From Deltaproteobacteria bacterium (GTDB lineage: Bacteria; Desulfobacterota; Desulfobacteria; Desulfobacterales; Desulfosarcinaceae), in assembly GCA_020444075.1 (NCBI GenBank), contig JAHLLR010000024.1:1-64000 (forward strand): a DNA stretch of 64,000 nucleotides, in the 5' to 3' direction. The translations under genes and the position numbers were made by a program. Shown here one piece after another: positions 18,193 through 26,672 of the stretch (positions within the stretch are counted from its first letter, which is position 1; every line of letters starts with the position of its first letter). Below the pieces are notes generated by a model. That model saw only the letters and a program-made list of their open reading frames with translations, did no database searches and was not told the origin of the DNA.

Positions 18193-20016
18193 TCAAACAG
18201 CTTCGTCTTTCTCATATACCGCCTCATCCGGTCCCGCATTGGCCGCATATTGCATCCGGTAGAGCTTGTCGTACTCGCCTTTACGGGCCAGGAGCGATCC
18301 GTGCGTGCCTTCTTCCACGATACTGCCGCCTACAACCACGGCGATGCGATCGGCACCGGCAATGGTGGAGAGCCGATGGGCGATCACCACGGTGGTCCGT
18401 CCGTGCATCAGGTTTTCCAGCGCTTTTTGAACGACGGCTTCCGCTTCGGAATCCAGGGCTGAGGTGGCTTCGTCCAGAATCAGGATGGGTGCGTCCTTGA
18501 TCAGTGCGCGGGCGATGCACAGGCGCTGTTTTTCGCCTCCGGAGAGGCGGCCGCCCAACTCGCCGATCATGGTGTCGTATCCATTGGGAAATCGCAGGAT
18601 GAAATCGTGGGCAAAGGCCGCTTTTGCCGCGGCAACGATCTGGTCTTCCGTGGCATCGGGCCGGCCGTAGGCGATATTGTCCCGCACCGTTTCATTGAAT
18701 AAAATAGGCTCCTGGGTGACAATGGCGATCTGGCGGCGAAGGTCGGCTACGGCCATATCGCGGACATCGATGCCGTCGATGCGGATATGGCCGCCGGTCA
18801 CATCGAAAAAACGCGGAATCAGGTTGGCGATGGTGCTTTTACCACCGCCGCTCATGCCCACCAGAGCCAGCACCTGACCCTTGTCGATCCTCAGATCGAT
18901 GCCCCTGAGAACATCTTTTTCACCATAACTGAAATGCACATTGTCAAATTGCACATCGTGGGAACCGGAGGGCATCGGATGGGGGGTGGCGGGATCCTGG
19001 ATGTCGGATGAGGTCTCCACGATATCGAAAACCCGGTCGGAGGCGGCCAACCCCTGCTGAATGGTGTTGTTCAGATGGCTCAGTTTTCGGACAGGATCGT
19101 ATAAGAGCAGAACGCAGGCGAGAAAGCTCATGAACGTCCCCGGCGTTGTCTTGCCGGCAATGACCTCCGATCCTCCGTACCAGATGACGAAGGCGATGCC
19201 CAGACCCCCGAAAAACTCCATAATGGGCGAAGAGAGCGCACGCACCTTGACCCCTTTGATTTCCAGGTCGAAGAGTCGACGGGTCTGGTCGAAGAAGCGC
19301 TGCTTTTCGTGCGGTTCCATGCCGAAGGCCTTGACAATCTTGTTGCCGGCGAAAGTTTCGTGCAGAAACGCACTGAGTTCGGCCATGGCCTGCTGGCAGC
19401 CGGTGCTTACCCGCCGGACTTTTCTCCCCAGGATGAAGATCGGCCAAAAGGCCACCGGCAGAATAAAAAAGGCCAGGATGGCCATGCGCCAGTTCTGATA
19501 GAAGATGACCGCCGTCAGGCCGACAACGGTCGCGACATCACGCAGGGAACCGGTGACGGCCGTGGATACCATCGCTTTGAGAATATTCACATCATTGGTG
19601 ATGCGCGACATGAGCGTACCGGTGCGTTCTTTCTGGAAAAAGGCCAGCGGCAGATCCTGGATCCGGTCATACAGCTGGTTGCGCAAGCGGCGAATGATGT
19701 CTTCGCCGACGTAGTTCATGAAATATTCCTGGCCGTATCGTCCCAGGCCGTTTACCAGAAAAATGCCAATCACCAGCAGCGGCAGCAGCAACAGGCCGGT
19801 GGTATCCTTGTTAACGAAAATATCGTCGATGACCGGCTTGATCATATATCCCATCGCGGTGGTGGCGCCTGATATCATCAAACTGGATCCTGCTGCGAAA
19901 ACCAGGCGCGTACTGTTTTTCCTGATCAGGGACAAGATCCGCCGATGCCGGTCTTTCAAGTCGATCGGAAAGAATTGTTTCACTTTCGTTTCCCTTTTTG
20001 CTCTGTCAATACGCAA
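18193..20016 (-). CDS. msbA: lipid A export ATP-binding/permease protein MsbA
   Basis: ABC half-transporter that flips core-lipid A across the inner membrane. The 607 residues comprise a six-helix transmembrane domain (about 30-330) and an ABC domain with Walker A GMSGGGKSTIANL, signature LSGGEKQRLCIARAL and Walker B ILILDEATSALD. Family membership is clear; the MsbA assignment rests on the surrounding LPS genes, and general multidrug exporters look alike. It is transcribed opposite to the LPS operon, and its start faces the heptose operon across a 250-nt divergent region. Confidence 0.88.
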   Translation of the reverse strand: MRIDRAKRETKVKQFFPIDLKDRHRRILSLIRKNSTRLVFAAGSSLMISGATTAMGYMIKPVIDDIFVNKDTTGLLLLPLLVIGIFLVNGLGRYGQEYFMNYVGEDIIRRLRNQLYDRIQDLPLAFFQKERTGTLMSRITNDVNILKAMVSTAVTGSLRDVATVVGLTAVIFYQNWRMAILAFFILPVAFWPIFILGRKVRRVSTGCQQAMAELSAFLHETFAGNKIVKAFGMEPHEKQRFFDQTRRLFDLEIKGVKVRALSSPIMEFFGGLGIAFVIWYGGSEVIAGKTTPGTFMSFLACVLLLYDPVRKLSHLNNTIQQGLAASDRVFDIVETSSDIQDPATPHPMPSGSHDVQFDNVHFSYGEKDVLRGIDLRIDKGQVLALVGMSGGGKSTIANLIPRFFDVTGGHIRIDGIDVRDMAVADLRRQIAIVTQEPILFNETVRDNIAYGRPDATEDQIVAAAKAAFAHDFILRFPNGYDTMIGELGGRLSGGEKQRLCIARALIKDAPILILDEATSALDSEAEAVVQKALENLMHGRTTVVIAHRLSTIAGADRIAVVVGGSIVEEGTHGSLLARKGEYDKLYRMQYAANAGPDEAVYEKDEAV

Positions 20017-20140
20017 GCTTCTCTAATCCAGCGTGTCCGATATTTAACCCATGGGATGCCTTTTGTAAACGATGCGGTTGAAAGTGGCGCCGTTCACGAT
20101 CGACAGGGAAGAAAATACGAATCGGCTTTCCGGATAGCCA

Positions 20141-20169
20141 TTGCCAATCCTGACCCGACGCTATATAAA
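20141..20169 (+). promoter_or_regulatory. sigma-70-type promoter of the heptose operon
   Basis: TTGCCA (20141-20146) and TATAAA (20164-20169) are exactly 17 nt apart, each matching consensus at five of six bases. They lie in the divergent region between msbA and the gene starting at 20268. The predicted transcript would have about 90 nt of leader. Confidence 0.6.
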
Positions 20170-20267
20170 AGTGACAACTGAACAGCGGCCGTGTTCTGCC
20201 GTTCGTGCGGCCCCGGCGACCCATGACATGCCCCGACAGGTGAGACAATAGAAATGGAAGCAAAATC

Positions 20268-21221
20268 ATGCCCTATTCCGAGATTGATCTTTCTAAAATC
20301 AAGACCTACCCGGCATCGGCACGGGTCTCAACGGTAACGACGGCCCTTGAAGGCCGCCCCCTGAGACCGGGCATGCGCTTTTCAGCGTTTTTGGAGGGTC
20401 TGCCCGCCGTCCTGAAAGCGGATGAACTCAAGGCCGTTGCCCGGGCGGTAGTGGATGCCAGGCGCCTGAAAAAACCGATATTGGTCATGATCGGCGGTCA
20501 TGTCATCAAAACCGGTTGCGCGCCCGTGCTTGCCGGTCTCGCTGCCGACGGCTTCATCACCCACCTGGCCTCCAATGGCGCGGCGGCCATTCATGATACG
20601 GAACTGGCGCGGTTCGGCCACACCTCTGAGGATGTGGCCTCTCAACTGGAAGACGGATCCTTCGGCATGGCGTCGGATACGGCCCTTCTGGTCAACGATG
20701 CAGCCAGACGGGCAGCCGCCGGCCGGGAAGGGTTCGGCGAGGCGGTGGGGGCGATGCTGCTTGAAGAGGACGCACCGCATGTCCACCGCGCCTTGATCGT
20801 CTGCGCCCATCAATTGAAGATTCCCTACACCCTTCACGTGGCCCTGGGTACCGATATCGTCCATCAACACCCGACGGCCAGCGGTGCCGCCATCGGTGAG
20901 GCCTCGCTCAGGGATTTCCGTATCTTTGCCTCGACCGTGTCCAAGCTGGGTGGCGGGGGTGTGGTGATCAACATCGGCAGCGCGGTCATCATGCCGGAGG
21001 TTTTTTTGAAGGCGCTGGCCGTGGCTCGCAATCTGGGTCATCCGGTCAAGGATTTCACCACGGCCAATTTTGACATGATTCAGCACTACCGCCCCGGCGT
21101 CAATGTGGTCCGGCGGCCGGTCCTCGCCGGCGGCAGCGGTTATGCCATAACCGGACACCATGAAATCATGATTCCCCTGCTTGCCGCAGCGATTTATGAA
21201 TACGCGGAAGTCGGGGCCTGA
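20268..21221 (+). CDS. conserved-looking protein of unknown function leading the heptose operon
   Basis: 317 residues, soluble, no signal peptide or membrane segment. I do not recognise it with certainty. Glycine-rich turns following hydrophobic strands (ILVMIGGHVIKTGCAPVLAG; GGGVVINIGSAVIMPEVFL; PVLAGGSGYAITGHHEI) suggest a nucleotide- or dinucleotide-binding alpha/beta fold. A distant relation to deoxyhypusine-synthase-like folds is a guess. Repeated His/Asp/Glu motifs (IHDTELARFGHTSEDVA; GTDIVHQHPTASGAA) could form an active site. It is preceded by its own promoter and followed after 73 nt by gmhA and hldE, so a link to ADP-heptose or sugar-phosphate metabolism is likely but unproven. Confidence 0.75.
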   Translation: MPYSEIDLSKIKTYPASARVSTVTTALEGRPLRPGMRFSAFLEGLPAVLKADELKAVARAVVDARRLKKPILVMIGGHVIKTGCAPVLAGLAADGFITHLASNGAAAIHDTELARFGHTSEDVASQLEDGSFGMASDTALLVNDAARRAAAGREGFGEAVGAMLLEEDAPHVHRALIVCAHQLKIPYTLHVALGTDIVHQHPTASGAAIGEASLRDFRIFASTVSKLGGGGVVINIGSAVIMPEVFLKALAVARNLGHPVKDFTTANFDMIQHYRPGVNVVRRPVLAGGSGYAITGHHEIMIPLLAAAIYEYAEVGA

Positions 21222-21294
21222 TTCTGGGCATCGGAAAAATGCTGCAAATCAACCCCGTGTATGCTATTTCGAAACCAAGGAGATCGTCATTACC

Positions 21295-21870
21295 ATGCTG
21301 AATACCATGATCGACGCGCATGTCCAGTGCCTGCAAAACCTGAAAGCCATCGAACCGGCCCTGGAGCGGGCGGGCGATATGCTTCTGGCGTGCCTGCTCG
21401 GCGGCGGCAAGATAATGATTTGCGGCAACGGCGGAAGCGCCAGTGACGCCCAGCACTTTGCCGCCGAAATCGTGGGCCGGTTTGAGCGGGAACGGCGGGC
21501 CTATCCGGCGGTGGCCTTGTCCACGGATACATCTATCCTGACCGCCGTGGGAAATGACTACGGGTATGATGAAGTGTTTGCCCGCCAGGTGGACGGCCTT
21601 GGCCGACCGGGTGATGTCCTGATCGGCATTTCCACTTCCGGGCACTCGGAAAACGTTATCCGGGCCATCAGGCGAGGCAAATCTTTGGGCATGAAGACCG
21701 TGGGCCTGCTGGGAAAGGACGGCGGCGCCCTCAAACCTCTGGTGGATCAGGCCATCGTGGTGGGCAGTGACACCACGGCCCGCATCCAGGAGACCCATAT
21801 CTTTATCCTGCACTATTGGGCCTGGCAGATAGAGAGCGGGCTGCCCCAAACCCGTGGAGAACAGGTGTGA
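21295..21870 (+). CDS. gmhA: D-sedoheptulose 7-phosphate isomerase
   Basis: First enzyme of ADP-heptose synthesis, converting sedoheptulose 7-phosphate to D-glycero-D-manno-heptose 7-phosphate. Single SIS domain of 191 residues with CGNGGSASDAQHFAAEIVGR and GISTSGHSENVIRAI. The start is ATG 21295, not the in-frame codon at 21181, because AAGGAG lies at 21277-21282 and the earlier stretch overlaps the upstream gene and is not GmhA-like. The stop overlaps the GTG of hldE by 4 nt. Confidence 0.94.
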   Translation: MLNTMIDAHVQCLQNLKAIEPALERAGDMLLACLLGGGKIMICGNGGSASDAQHFAAEIVGRFERERRAYPAVALSTDTSILTAVGNDYGYDEVFARQVDGLGRPGDVLIGISTSGHSENVIRAIRRGKSLGMKTVGLLGKDGGALKPLVDQAIVVGSDTTARIQETHIFILHYWAWQIESGLPQTRGEQV

Positions 21871-23384
21871 GCGCCATTTCCCTCCATGAACATCTGGCCG
21901 ACCGGCTGAATCGCGCCACGGTTCTCGTGGTGGGGGATCTGATGCTGGACTGCTACTACTGGGGAGATGTCCGCCGGATTTCTCCGGAAGCGCCTGTTCC
22001 GGTGGTTCGGGTTAAGGAAAAAACGTTCTCCCTGGGCGGTGCGGGAAACGTCGCTGCCAATCTGTCCGGGCTCGGGTGCAGCGCCGCCGTCATCGGAGTG
22101 ATCGGTCAGGATGCTGCGTCACACCAGGTTCAGAGCCTGCTCTCCGCATTTCAAATCGCAGACCATTGCATCGCCGATGCCGGGCGGCCCACCATCACCA
22201 AGACCCGGATCATGGCCAGCAAACAGCAGGTGGTGAGACTGGACGAAGAGGACGGAAGTGATATCGGCCCCGGGACCACCGATCGCATTCTTTCGGCTGT
22301 ATTGGAAATGCTACCCCGGGTGAACGCGGTTATCCTGTCGGATTATGGTAAAGGCATGTTTGCTTCCTACGACTTCATTCAGGCCATGATCCGTGCATGT
22401 AAAAGAGAAAACGTTCCGGTATTCATCGACCCCAAGGGCAGGGAGTGGGATCGTTATGCCGGTGCCACCTGCGTCACCCCCAACACCGCGGAACTGGAAC
22501 TGGCGGCCGGCAGCGAAGTAAAAACAGAAAGGGAGCTGACTCCCATCGCCCGGGATCTTCGACGGCGGTTGGCTCTGGACTGGCTGCTGGTCACCCGGGG
22601 GCCCAAGGGCATGGCCCTGTTCGGCAACGATGCCGCGCCGGTGATGATTGCTGCCCAGGCCAGGGAGGTGTTCGATGTATCCGGTGCCGGGGACACGGTT
22701 ATTGCCACCCTGGCCGCCTGCGTGGCCGCGGGAATGAATTTTTGCGATGCAGCATCGGTGGCCAATACCGCCGCAGGCATCGTGGTGGGCAAGCTGGGCA
22801 CCCAGCCGGTGCGTTGGCTTGAACTGGAGCGGGGTCTGGAGGACGTGTCGCAGCGTAAGCCCGCGTCGACGCTGTGGAAAGTGGCCGACGTCCAGGAGGC
22901 CTCGGCGCGGCTTTCCCGGTGGCGGCAGGCCAGGCAGCGGATTGTTTTCACCAACGGCTGCTTCGATCTGTTGCATCCCGGCCATGTCAGCCTGCTTCAC
23001 CAGGCCCGGCATCTGGGGGATCGGCTGATTGTAGGATTAAATACGGACGCATCCATCCGACGGCTTAAGGGGGAGCAGCGGCCCATACTTCCGGGAAAAG
23101 ACCGGGCCGCCATCCTCAGCGCGCTGGAGGACGTCGATATGGTGGTATTTTTTGATGAAGATACCCCCTTGAATCTCATCAACCAACTCAAGCCGGACAT
23201 CCTGGTCAAAGGTGCGGATTACCGGGTTGCGGACGTGGTCGGCAAATCGATCGTGGAGTCGTATGGCGGTCAGGTCCGCCTGGTGGATATTCTCCAGGGG
23301 CACAGTACGACTGCCATTGCCCGCAAACTGTCCGGAACAAAAGAAGAAGGAGTAAAAGATGGCCATCAACCAGGAACTGCTTGA
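21867..23384 (+). CDS. hldE: bifunctional heptose 7-phosphate kinase / heptose 1-phosphate adenylyltransferase
   Basis: Two fused enzymes of ADP-heptose synthesis in 505 residues. The N-terminal PfkB-type kinase (about 1-325) has FSLGGAGNVAANLSGLG and the DVSGAGDTVIATLAA anion hole. The C-terminal nucleotidyltransferase (about 350-495) has FTNGCFDLLHPGHVSLL with the HxGH motif and VGLNTDASIRRLKG. GTG at 21867 overlaps the gmhA stop, which fixes the start. A separate phosphatase (GmhB) and epimerase (HldD) would complete the pathway and are not in this window. Its 3' end overlaps the next small gene by 26 nt. Confidence 0.95.
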   Translation: MSAISLHEHLADRLNRATVLVVGDLMLDCYYWGDVRRISPEAPVPVVRVKEKTFSLGGAGNVAANLSGLGCSAAVIGVIGQDAASHQVQSLLSAFQIADHCIADAGRPTITKTRIMASKQQVVRLDEEDGSDIGPGTTDRILSAVLEMLPRVNAVILSDYGKGMFASYDFIQAMIRACKRENVPVFIDPKGREWDRYAGATCVTPNTAELELAAGSEVKTERELTPIARDLRRRLALDWLLVTRGPKGMALFGNDAAPVMIAAQAREVFDVSGAGDTVIATLAACVAAGMNFCDAASVANTAAGIVVGKLGTQPVRWLELERGLEDVSQRKPASTLWKVADVQEASARLSRWRQARQRIVFTNGCFDLLHPGHVSLLHQARHLGDRLIVGLNTDASIRRLKGEQRPILPGKDRAAILSALEDVDMVVFFDEDTPLNLINQLKPDILVKGADYRVADVVGKSIVESYGGQVRLVDILQGHSTTAIARKLSGTKEEGVKDGHQPGTA

Positions 23385-23532
23385 CATCCTCGCCTGCCCC
23401 CAGTGCAAAGGGGAAATCCGCCTCAACGACACCGAAGACGGTCTGATCTGCGAAACCTGCCGGCTGGTGTACGAAATCCGCGACGACATCCCCATCATGC
23501 TGATCGAAGAGGCCAAACCGCTTAACCCATGA
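23359..23532 (+). CDS. Trm112-like zinc-ribbon mini-protein
   Basis: 57-residue protein beginning MAINQELLDILACPQCKGEI, with a second Cys pair (CETC, residues 31-34) and the ending DDIPIMLIEEA. This is the pattern of the YcaR/Trm112 family: CPxC plus a second CxxC pair and an IPxML tail. Trm112 proteins stabilise and activate methyltransferases in eukaryotes; the bacterial role is poorly defined. ATG at 23359 has GAAGGAG (23346-23352) as ribosome-binding site, lies within the end of hldE and overlaps the DUF4416 gene by 4 nt. Confidence 0.85.
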   Translation: MAINQELLDILACPQCKGEIRLNDTEDGLICETCRLVYEIRDDIPIMLIEEAKPLNP

Positions 23533-24062
23533 GCCTGCCCCAGCTTCCCACGCCCGCCAAACTTATTGCGGGCTTTTTCGTGAAAGACAAGGCCCTTGCC
23601 GCGGATATCGTCAAGGATCTGCAGGACCGATTGGGCCCTGTGGACATGATCAGCGCCTGGCTTAATTTTGATTTCACGACGTATTATGAAAAAGAGATGG
23701 GTGCGCCGCTGAGTCGCCGACTGGTTGTATTTAAAACGCTGGTTGAGCAGACGGAACTCGCCGCGATCAAACGGATGACCAATGCGGTGGAACAAGGATA
23801 CCAGAGGCAGGGGAAGCGTCGGGTCAATATCGATCCGGGATATCTGCTTCCGGAACGATTCGTTCTGGCCACCGGGAAAAACTTTACCCATCGTATTTAC
23901 ATTGGCCAGGGCATATATGCGGACCTGACGCTGATCTATCAGAAGGGGGCCTTTCGGGTCCTGCCCTGGACCTACCCCGATTATGCCGACAGGCGCCTGA
24001 TTGACTTTTTGACCCTGGTCCGAAATAAGTACATGCTGGATTTAAAACAATTGAAGGATTGA
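23529..24062 (+). CDS. DUF4416 family protein
   Basis: 177-residue soluble protein matching, from memory, the DUF4416 family. Conserved-looking features are PTPAKLIAGFFVKD at the start, FDFTTYYEKEMG in the middle, and IDPGYLLPERFVLATGKN followed by RIYIGQGIYADLTL and LPWTYPDY. Function unknown. It overlaps the Trm112-like gene by 4 nt and stands 3 nt before yicC, so it belongs to the same transcript. No membrane segment. Confidence 0.8.
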   Translation: MSLPQLPTPAKLIAGFFVKDKALAADIVKDLQDRLGPVDMISAWLNFDFTTYYEKEMGAPLSRRLVVFKTLVEQTELAAIKRMTNAVEQGYQRQGKRRVNIDPGYLLPERFVLATGKNFTHRIYIGQGIYADLTLIYQKGAFRVLPWTYPDYADRRLIDFLTLVRNKYMLDLKQLKD

Positions 24063-24065
24063 ATC

Positions 24066-24947
24066 ATGATCAAAAGCATGACCGCTTATGCCCGGGCGGA
24101 AATTCAGGCAATGCCTTACACGGTTCGTGTGGAAGTGCGTTCATACAACAGCCGGCACCTGGATGTGGCCTTAAAGCTCTCCCACGGGTTCGAATCGCTG
24201 GAGGAGCGGATAAAAGGCGTCATCGCCGAAACCGTGGCCCGTGGGCGCGTGGATATTCGGGTGCAGATCCACGATGAGTCGGAGGCGGGTATCGCCTTCG
24301 ACGTTAATCTGCCGCGGGCCCGGGCTTATCACGATGCATTGACCCAACTGAACCGGGCCTTGGGCCTGACCGGCCGGATGACCATCGAGACGGTCCTGGC
24401 GGCGGGCAGCCTGATCCAGGCGGTGGAGGTGGAAAAAGACATGGATGCCATATGGCCGCAACTGGAACCCTGCCTGAGGACGGCCATGACCGATCTGGAT
24501 GCCATGCGGCGGGTGGAAGGGGATAACATGGCCCGGGACTTCCGGCAGCGCCTGGACGCCATCGAGACCATGCTGGAGGAGATCGGCGACTTGGCCGCGC
24601 AGTTGCCGGAAATGGTGCGTCAGCGGCTGAAAGAGCGCATCGACGCCCTCACCCACGGTGTCGTGGAGATCGATCAGACGCGCATCGCTCAGGAGGCGGC
24701 CCTGTTGGCCGATCGAAGCGATATCTCCGAGGAGATCGTCCGGGCCACAAGCCATATCCAACAGTTCCGGGCACTGATGGAAGACGATACGCCGGCCGGC
24801 AGACCGCTGAATTTTCTGCTCCAGGAGTTCAATCGGGAGTTTAACACCATGGGGTCGAAATCGGGCAAGGCCGCCATGTCGCATATCATTGTGGCGGTGA
24901 AATCGGAGCTCGAGAAACTGCGCGAGCAGGTTCAGAACGTGGAATAG
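24066..24947 (+). CDS. YicC family endoribonuclease
   Basis: 293-residue YicC/YloC protein. The N-terminal domain starts MIKSMTAYARAE with SYNSRHLDVALKL; the C-terminal DUF1732 part has TRIAQEAALLADRSDISEE and ends SHIIVAVKSELEKLREQVQNVE. Members of this family have been reported as RNA endonucleases affecting small-RNA turnover in E. coli. It precedes remA-like and gmk, an order shared with many bacteria. ATG at 24066. Confidence 0.9.
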   Translation: MIKSMTAYARAEIQAMPYTVRVEVRSYNSRHLDVALKLSHGFESLEERIKGVIAETVARGRVDIRVQIHDESEAGIAFDVNLPRARAYHDALTQLNRALGLTGRMTIETVLAAGSLIQAVEVEKDMDAIWPQLEPCLRTAMTDLDAMRRVEGDNMARDFRQRLDAIETMLEEIGDLAAQLPEMVRQRLKERIDALTHGVVEIDQTRIAQEAALLADRSDISEEIVRATSHIQQFRALMEDDTPAGRPLNFLLQEFNREFNTMGSKSGKAAMSHIIVAVKSELEKLREQVQNVE

Positions 24948-24970
24948 CAATGGATTGAGAAGGGAAGGGG

Positions 24971-25225
24971 ATGGGAAAAAAACTGCTGAACATCGGCTTC
25001 GGCAACACGGTTGTGGCCGAACGGGTGGTATCCATTGTTTCGCCCAGTTCGTCGCCCATGAAGCGGCTGAAAGACGAAGCCCGCAATGAAAGGCATCTGG
25101 TCGACGCGACCCAGGGCCGCCGTACGCGGGCCATCATCATCATGGACAGCAATCACATTGTGCTGTCGGCCATCCAGTTCGAAACCATCTCCCAGCGTTT
25201 CGAAGACCTGATAACGGAAAAGTGA
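24971..25225 (+). CDS. RemA-like regulator (DUF370)
   Basis: 84-residue DUF370/RemA family protein with [21 protein letters not shown] and the DNA-binding-type [20 protein letters not shown]. In Bacillus, RemA is a ring-forming DNA-binding activator of biofilm matrix genes. In Gram-negatives its role is undefined, and its steady position between yicC and gmk is the main clue. It has GGGAAGGGGATGG-type sequence upstream of ATG 24971 and precedes gmk by 6 nt. Confidence 0.87.
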   Translation: MGKKLLNIGFGNTVVAERVVSIVSPSSSPMKRLKDEARNERHLVDATQGRRTRAIIIMDSNHIVLSAIQFETISQRFEDLITEK

Positions 25226-25231
25226 TAACTG

Positions 25232-25834
25232 ATGACCCATTTGATGCAAACCGACGGGAAGGACGGGAAGAGGATACCTGGCGGCCGGCTCTTTGTGGTC
25301 TCCGCGCCGTCCGGAGCCGGCAAAACCACCCTGTGTAATGCGGTGCGCCGGTACCTGCCCGACCTGGTCTATTCGGTAAGTTCGACCACCCGGCCGCCCC
25401 GTGAAGGGGAGCAGGAGGGCCGGGACTACTTCTTTGTCACCGAAGCGCAGTTCCGCGAAGGTATCGACAAGGGGAAATGGGCGGAATGGGCCCGGGTCCA
25501 TGACAACTATTACGGCACCGCCGCCCGGTTCATCGAGGATCATCTGGACGCCGGCCGGGATGTCCTGCTGGATATCGACGTTCAGGGCGCCGCGCAGATT
25601 TTGAAACTCTACCCGAATGCGGTCACCATTTTCATCATGGCGCCTTCCATGGAAATCCTCCGCCAGCGGATTACCGCCAGAGGACTGGACAGTGGTCCGG
25701 TGATCGACAAACGCATGAAGAACGCGGAAGCTGAAATCGCCTGCCGGGGGATGTACCGGCACCTGCTGGTCAATGATGACCTGGAGGCAGCCGTCGCCCG
25801 GTTTGTGTCAATATTAAAAGGCGGGGCTGCCTGA
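25232..25834 (+). CDS. gmk: guanylate kinase
   Basis: Phosphorylates GMP to GDP. P-loop VVSAPSGAGKTTLCNAV near residue 25; GMP-binding STTRPPREGEQEGRDYFFV; lid region with arginines near residues 150-160. The 200-residue length is normal. The ATG at 25232 adds about 15 residues before the kinase fold; ATG 25244 is a possible alternative, and neither has a strong ribosome-binding site. The rlmB start follows after 1 nt. Confidence 0.95.
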   Translation: MTHLMQTDGKDGKRIPGGRLFVVSAPSGAGKTTLCNAVRRYLPDLVYSVSSTTRPPREGEQEGRDYFFVTEAQFREGIDKGKWAEWARVHDNYYGTAARFIEDHLDAGRDVLLDIDVQGAAQILKLYPNAVTIFIMAPSMEILRQRITARGLDSGPVIDKRMKNAEAEIACRGMYRHLLVNDDLEAAVARFVSILKGGAA

Positions 25835-25835
25835 G

Positions 25836-26618
25836 ATGGCCGGAATAACAAAAAAACGAAGGATTGCGCCGGATACCCGGGAGGTGCTCTACGGATTTCA
25901 TCCCGTAATGGAAGCGTTGACTGCCGGTAGGCGAACGATCTATAGCGTGATGATGGATCGGACGGCGCTCTCCGAGCGTCAGACCCAGGTGGTAGAACTG
26001 GCGGAAAGGCAGCGGATTTCCTGGCAGACGGTTTCACCCGACCAGATTCGCGCGGTCTCCGGCAGCGACCAGCACCAGGGGGTTGCCGCCGCTGCGTCGG
26101 CCATGCCCACCGATTCCATTGAATCGATCGTTTCAGAAATCCGCCGGGACAGCGGCACCTGCCTGCTGGTGCTTCTGGACAGCATTGTGGATCCGAACAA
26201 TCTGGGGGCCATTGTCCGCACCGCCCACTGTGCGGGCGCCCATGCGCTGGTGATTCCCAAGGATCGCGCCGTCGGGGCGACGCCGGCGGTGTCAAAGGCT
26301 TCCGCCGGCGCCCTGGAGCACACGCGGCTGTGCCGGGTGACCAATCTGGCCGGCACCATTCAATGGCTGAAAAAAGAGGGCGTCTGGGTGGCCGGCCTGG
26401 CCATGCAGGCGAAACAGACTGTTTTTCAGGCGGACCTGAAAGGTCCCCTGGCCCTGGTGGTGGGGGGAGAGGAAAAGGGCCTGCGTCCGCTGGTCCGGCA
26501 GTATTGCGATTACCTGATCTCCATCCCGCTGCGCGGCCGTGTGGATTCGCTCAACGCATCAGCGGCCGCGGCCGTGGTGCTTTACGAAGCCTTCCGGCAA
26601 CGCCAGACAACGGCATGA
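25836..26618 (+). CDS. rlmB: 23S rRNA (guanosine-2'-O)-methyltransferase RlmB / TrmH family
   Basis: SPOUT-fold SAM-dependent methyltransferase. The N-terminal substrate-binding domain (LYGFHPVMEAL) is followed by the three SpoU motifs: DSIVDPNNLGAIVRTA, VVGGEEKGLRP, and IPLRGRVDSLNASAAAAVVLYE with the knotted C-terminus. RlmB methylates G2251 in the peptidyl-transferase P-loop. The exact target cannot be proven from sequence, but the 260-residue length with the N-terminal L30-like domain favours RlmB. Separated from gmk by 1 nt. Confidence 0.88.
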   Translation: MAGITKKRRIAPDTREVLYGFHPVMEALTAGRRTIYSVMMDRTALSERQTQVVELAERQRISWQTVSPDQIRAVSGSDQHQGVAAAASAMPTDSIESIVSEIRRDSGTCLLVLLDSIVDPNNLGAIVRTAHCAGAHALVIPKDRAVGATPAVSKASAGALEHTRLCRVTNLAGTIQWLKKEGVWVAGLAMQAKQTVFQADLKGPLALVVGGEEKGLRPLVRQYCDYLISIPLRGRVDSLNASAAAAVVLYEAFRQRQTTA

Positions 26619-26672
26619 ATTAAAAAGAAGAAGATCGCCCCCAGTTTTCCTTAATCTTAGGAGGAACGGCCC

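Noticed and set aside
23359-23532. Possible frameshift in the Trm112-like gene
   Set aside because: A recount of the CCCC run showed the CPxC and CxxC motifs in one continuous frame of 57 codons.
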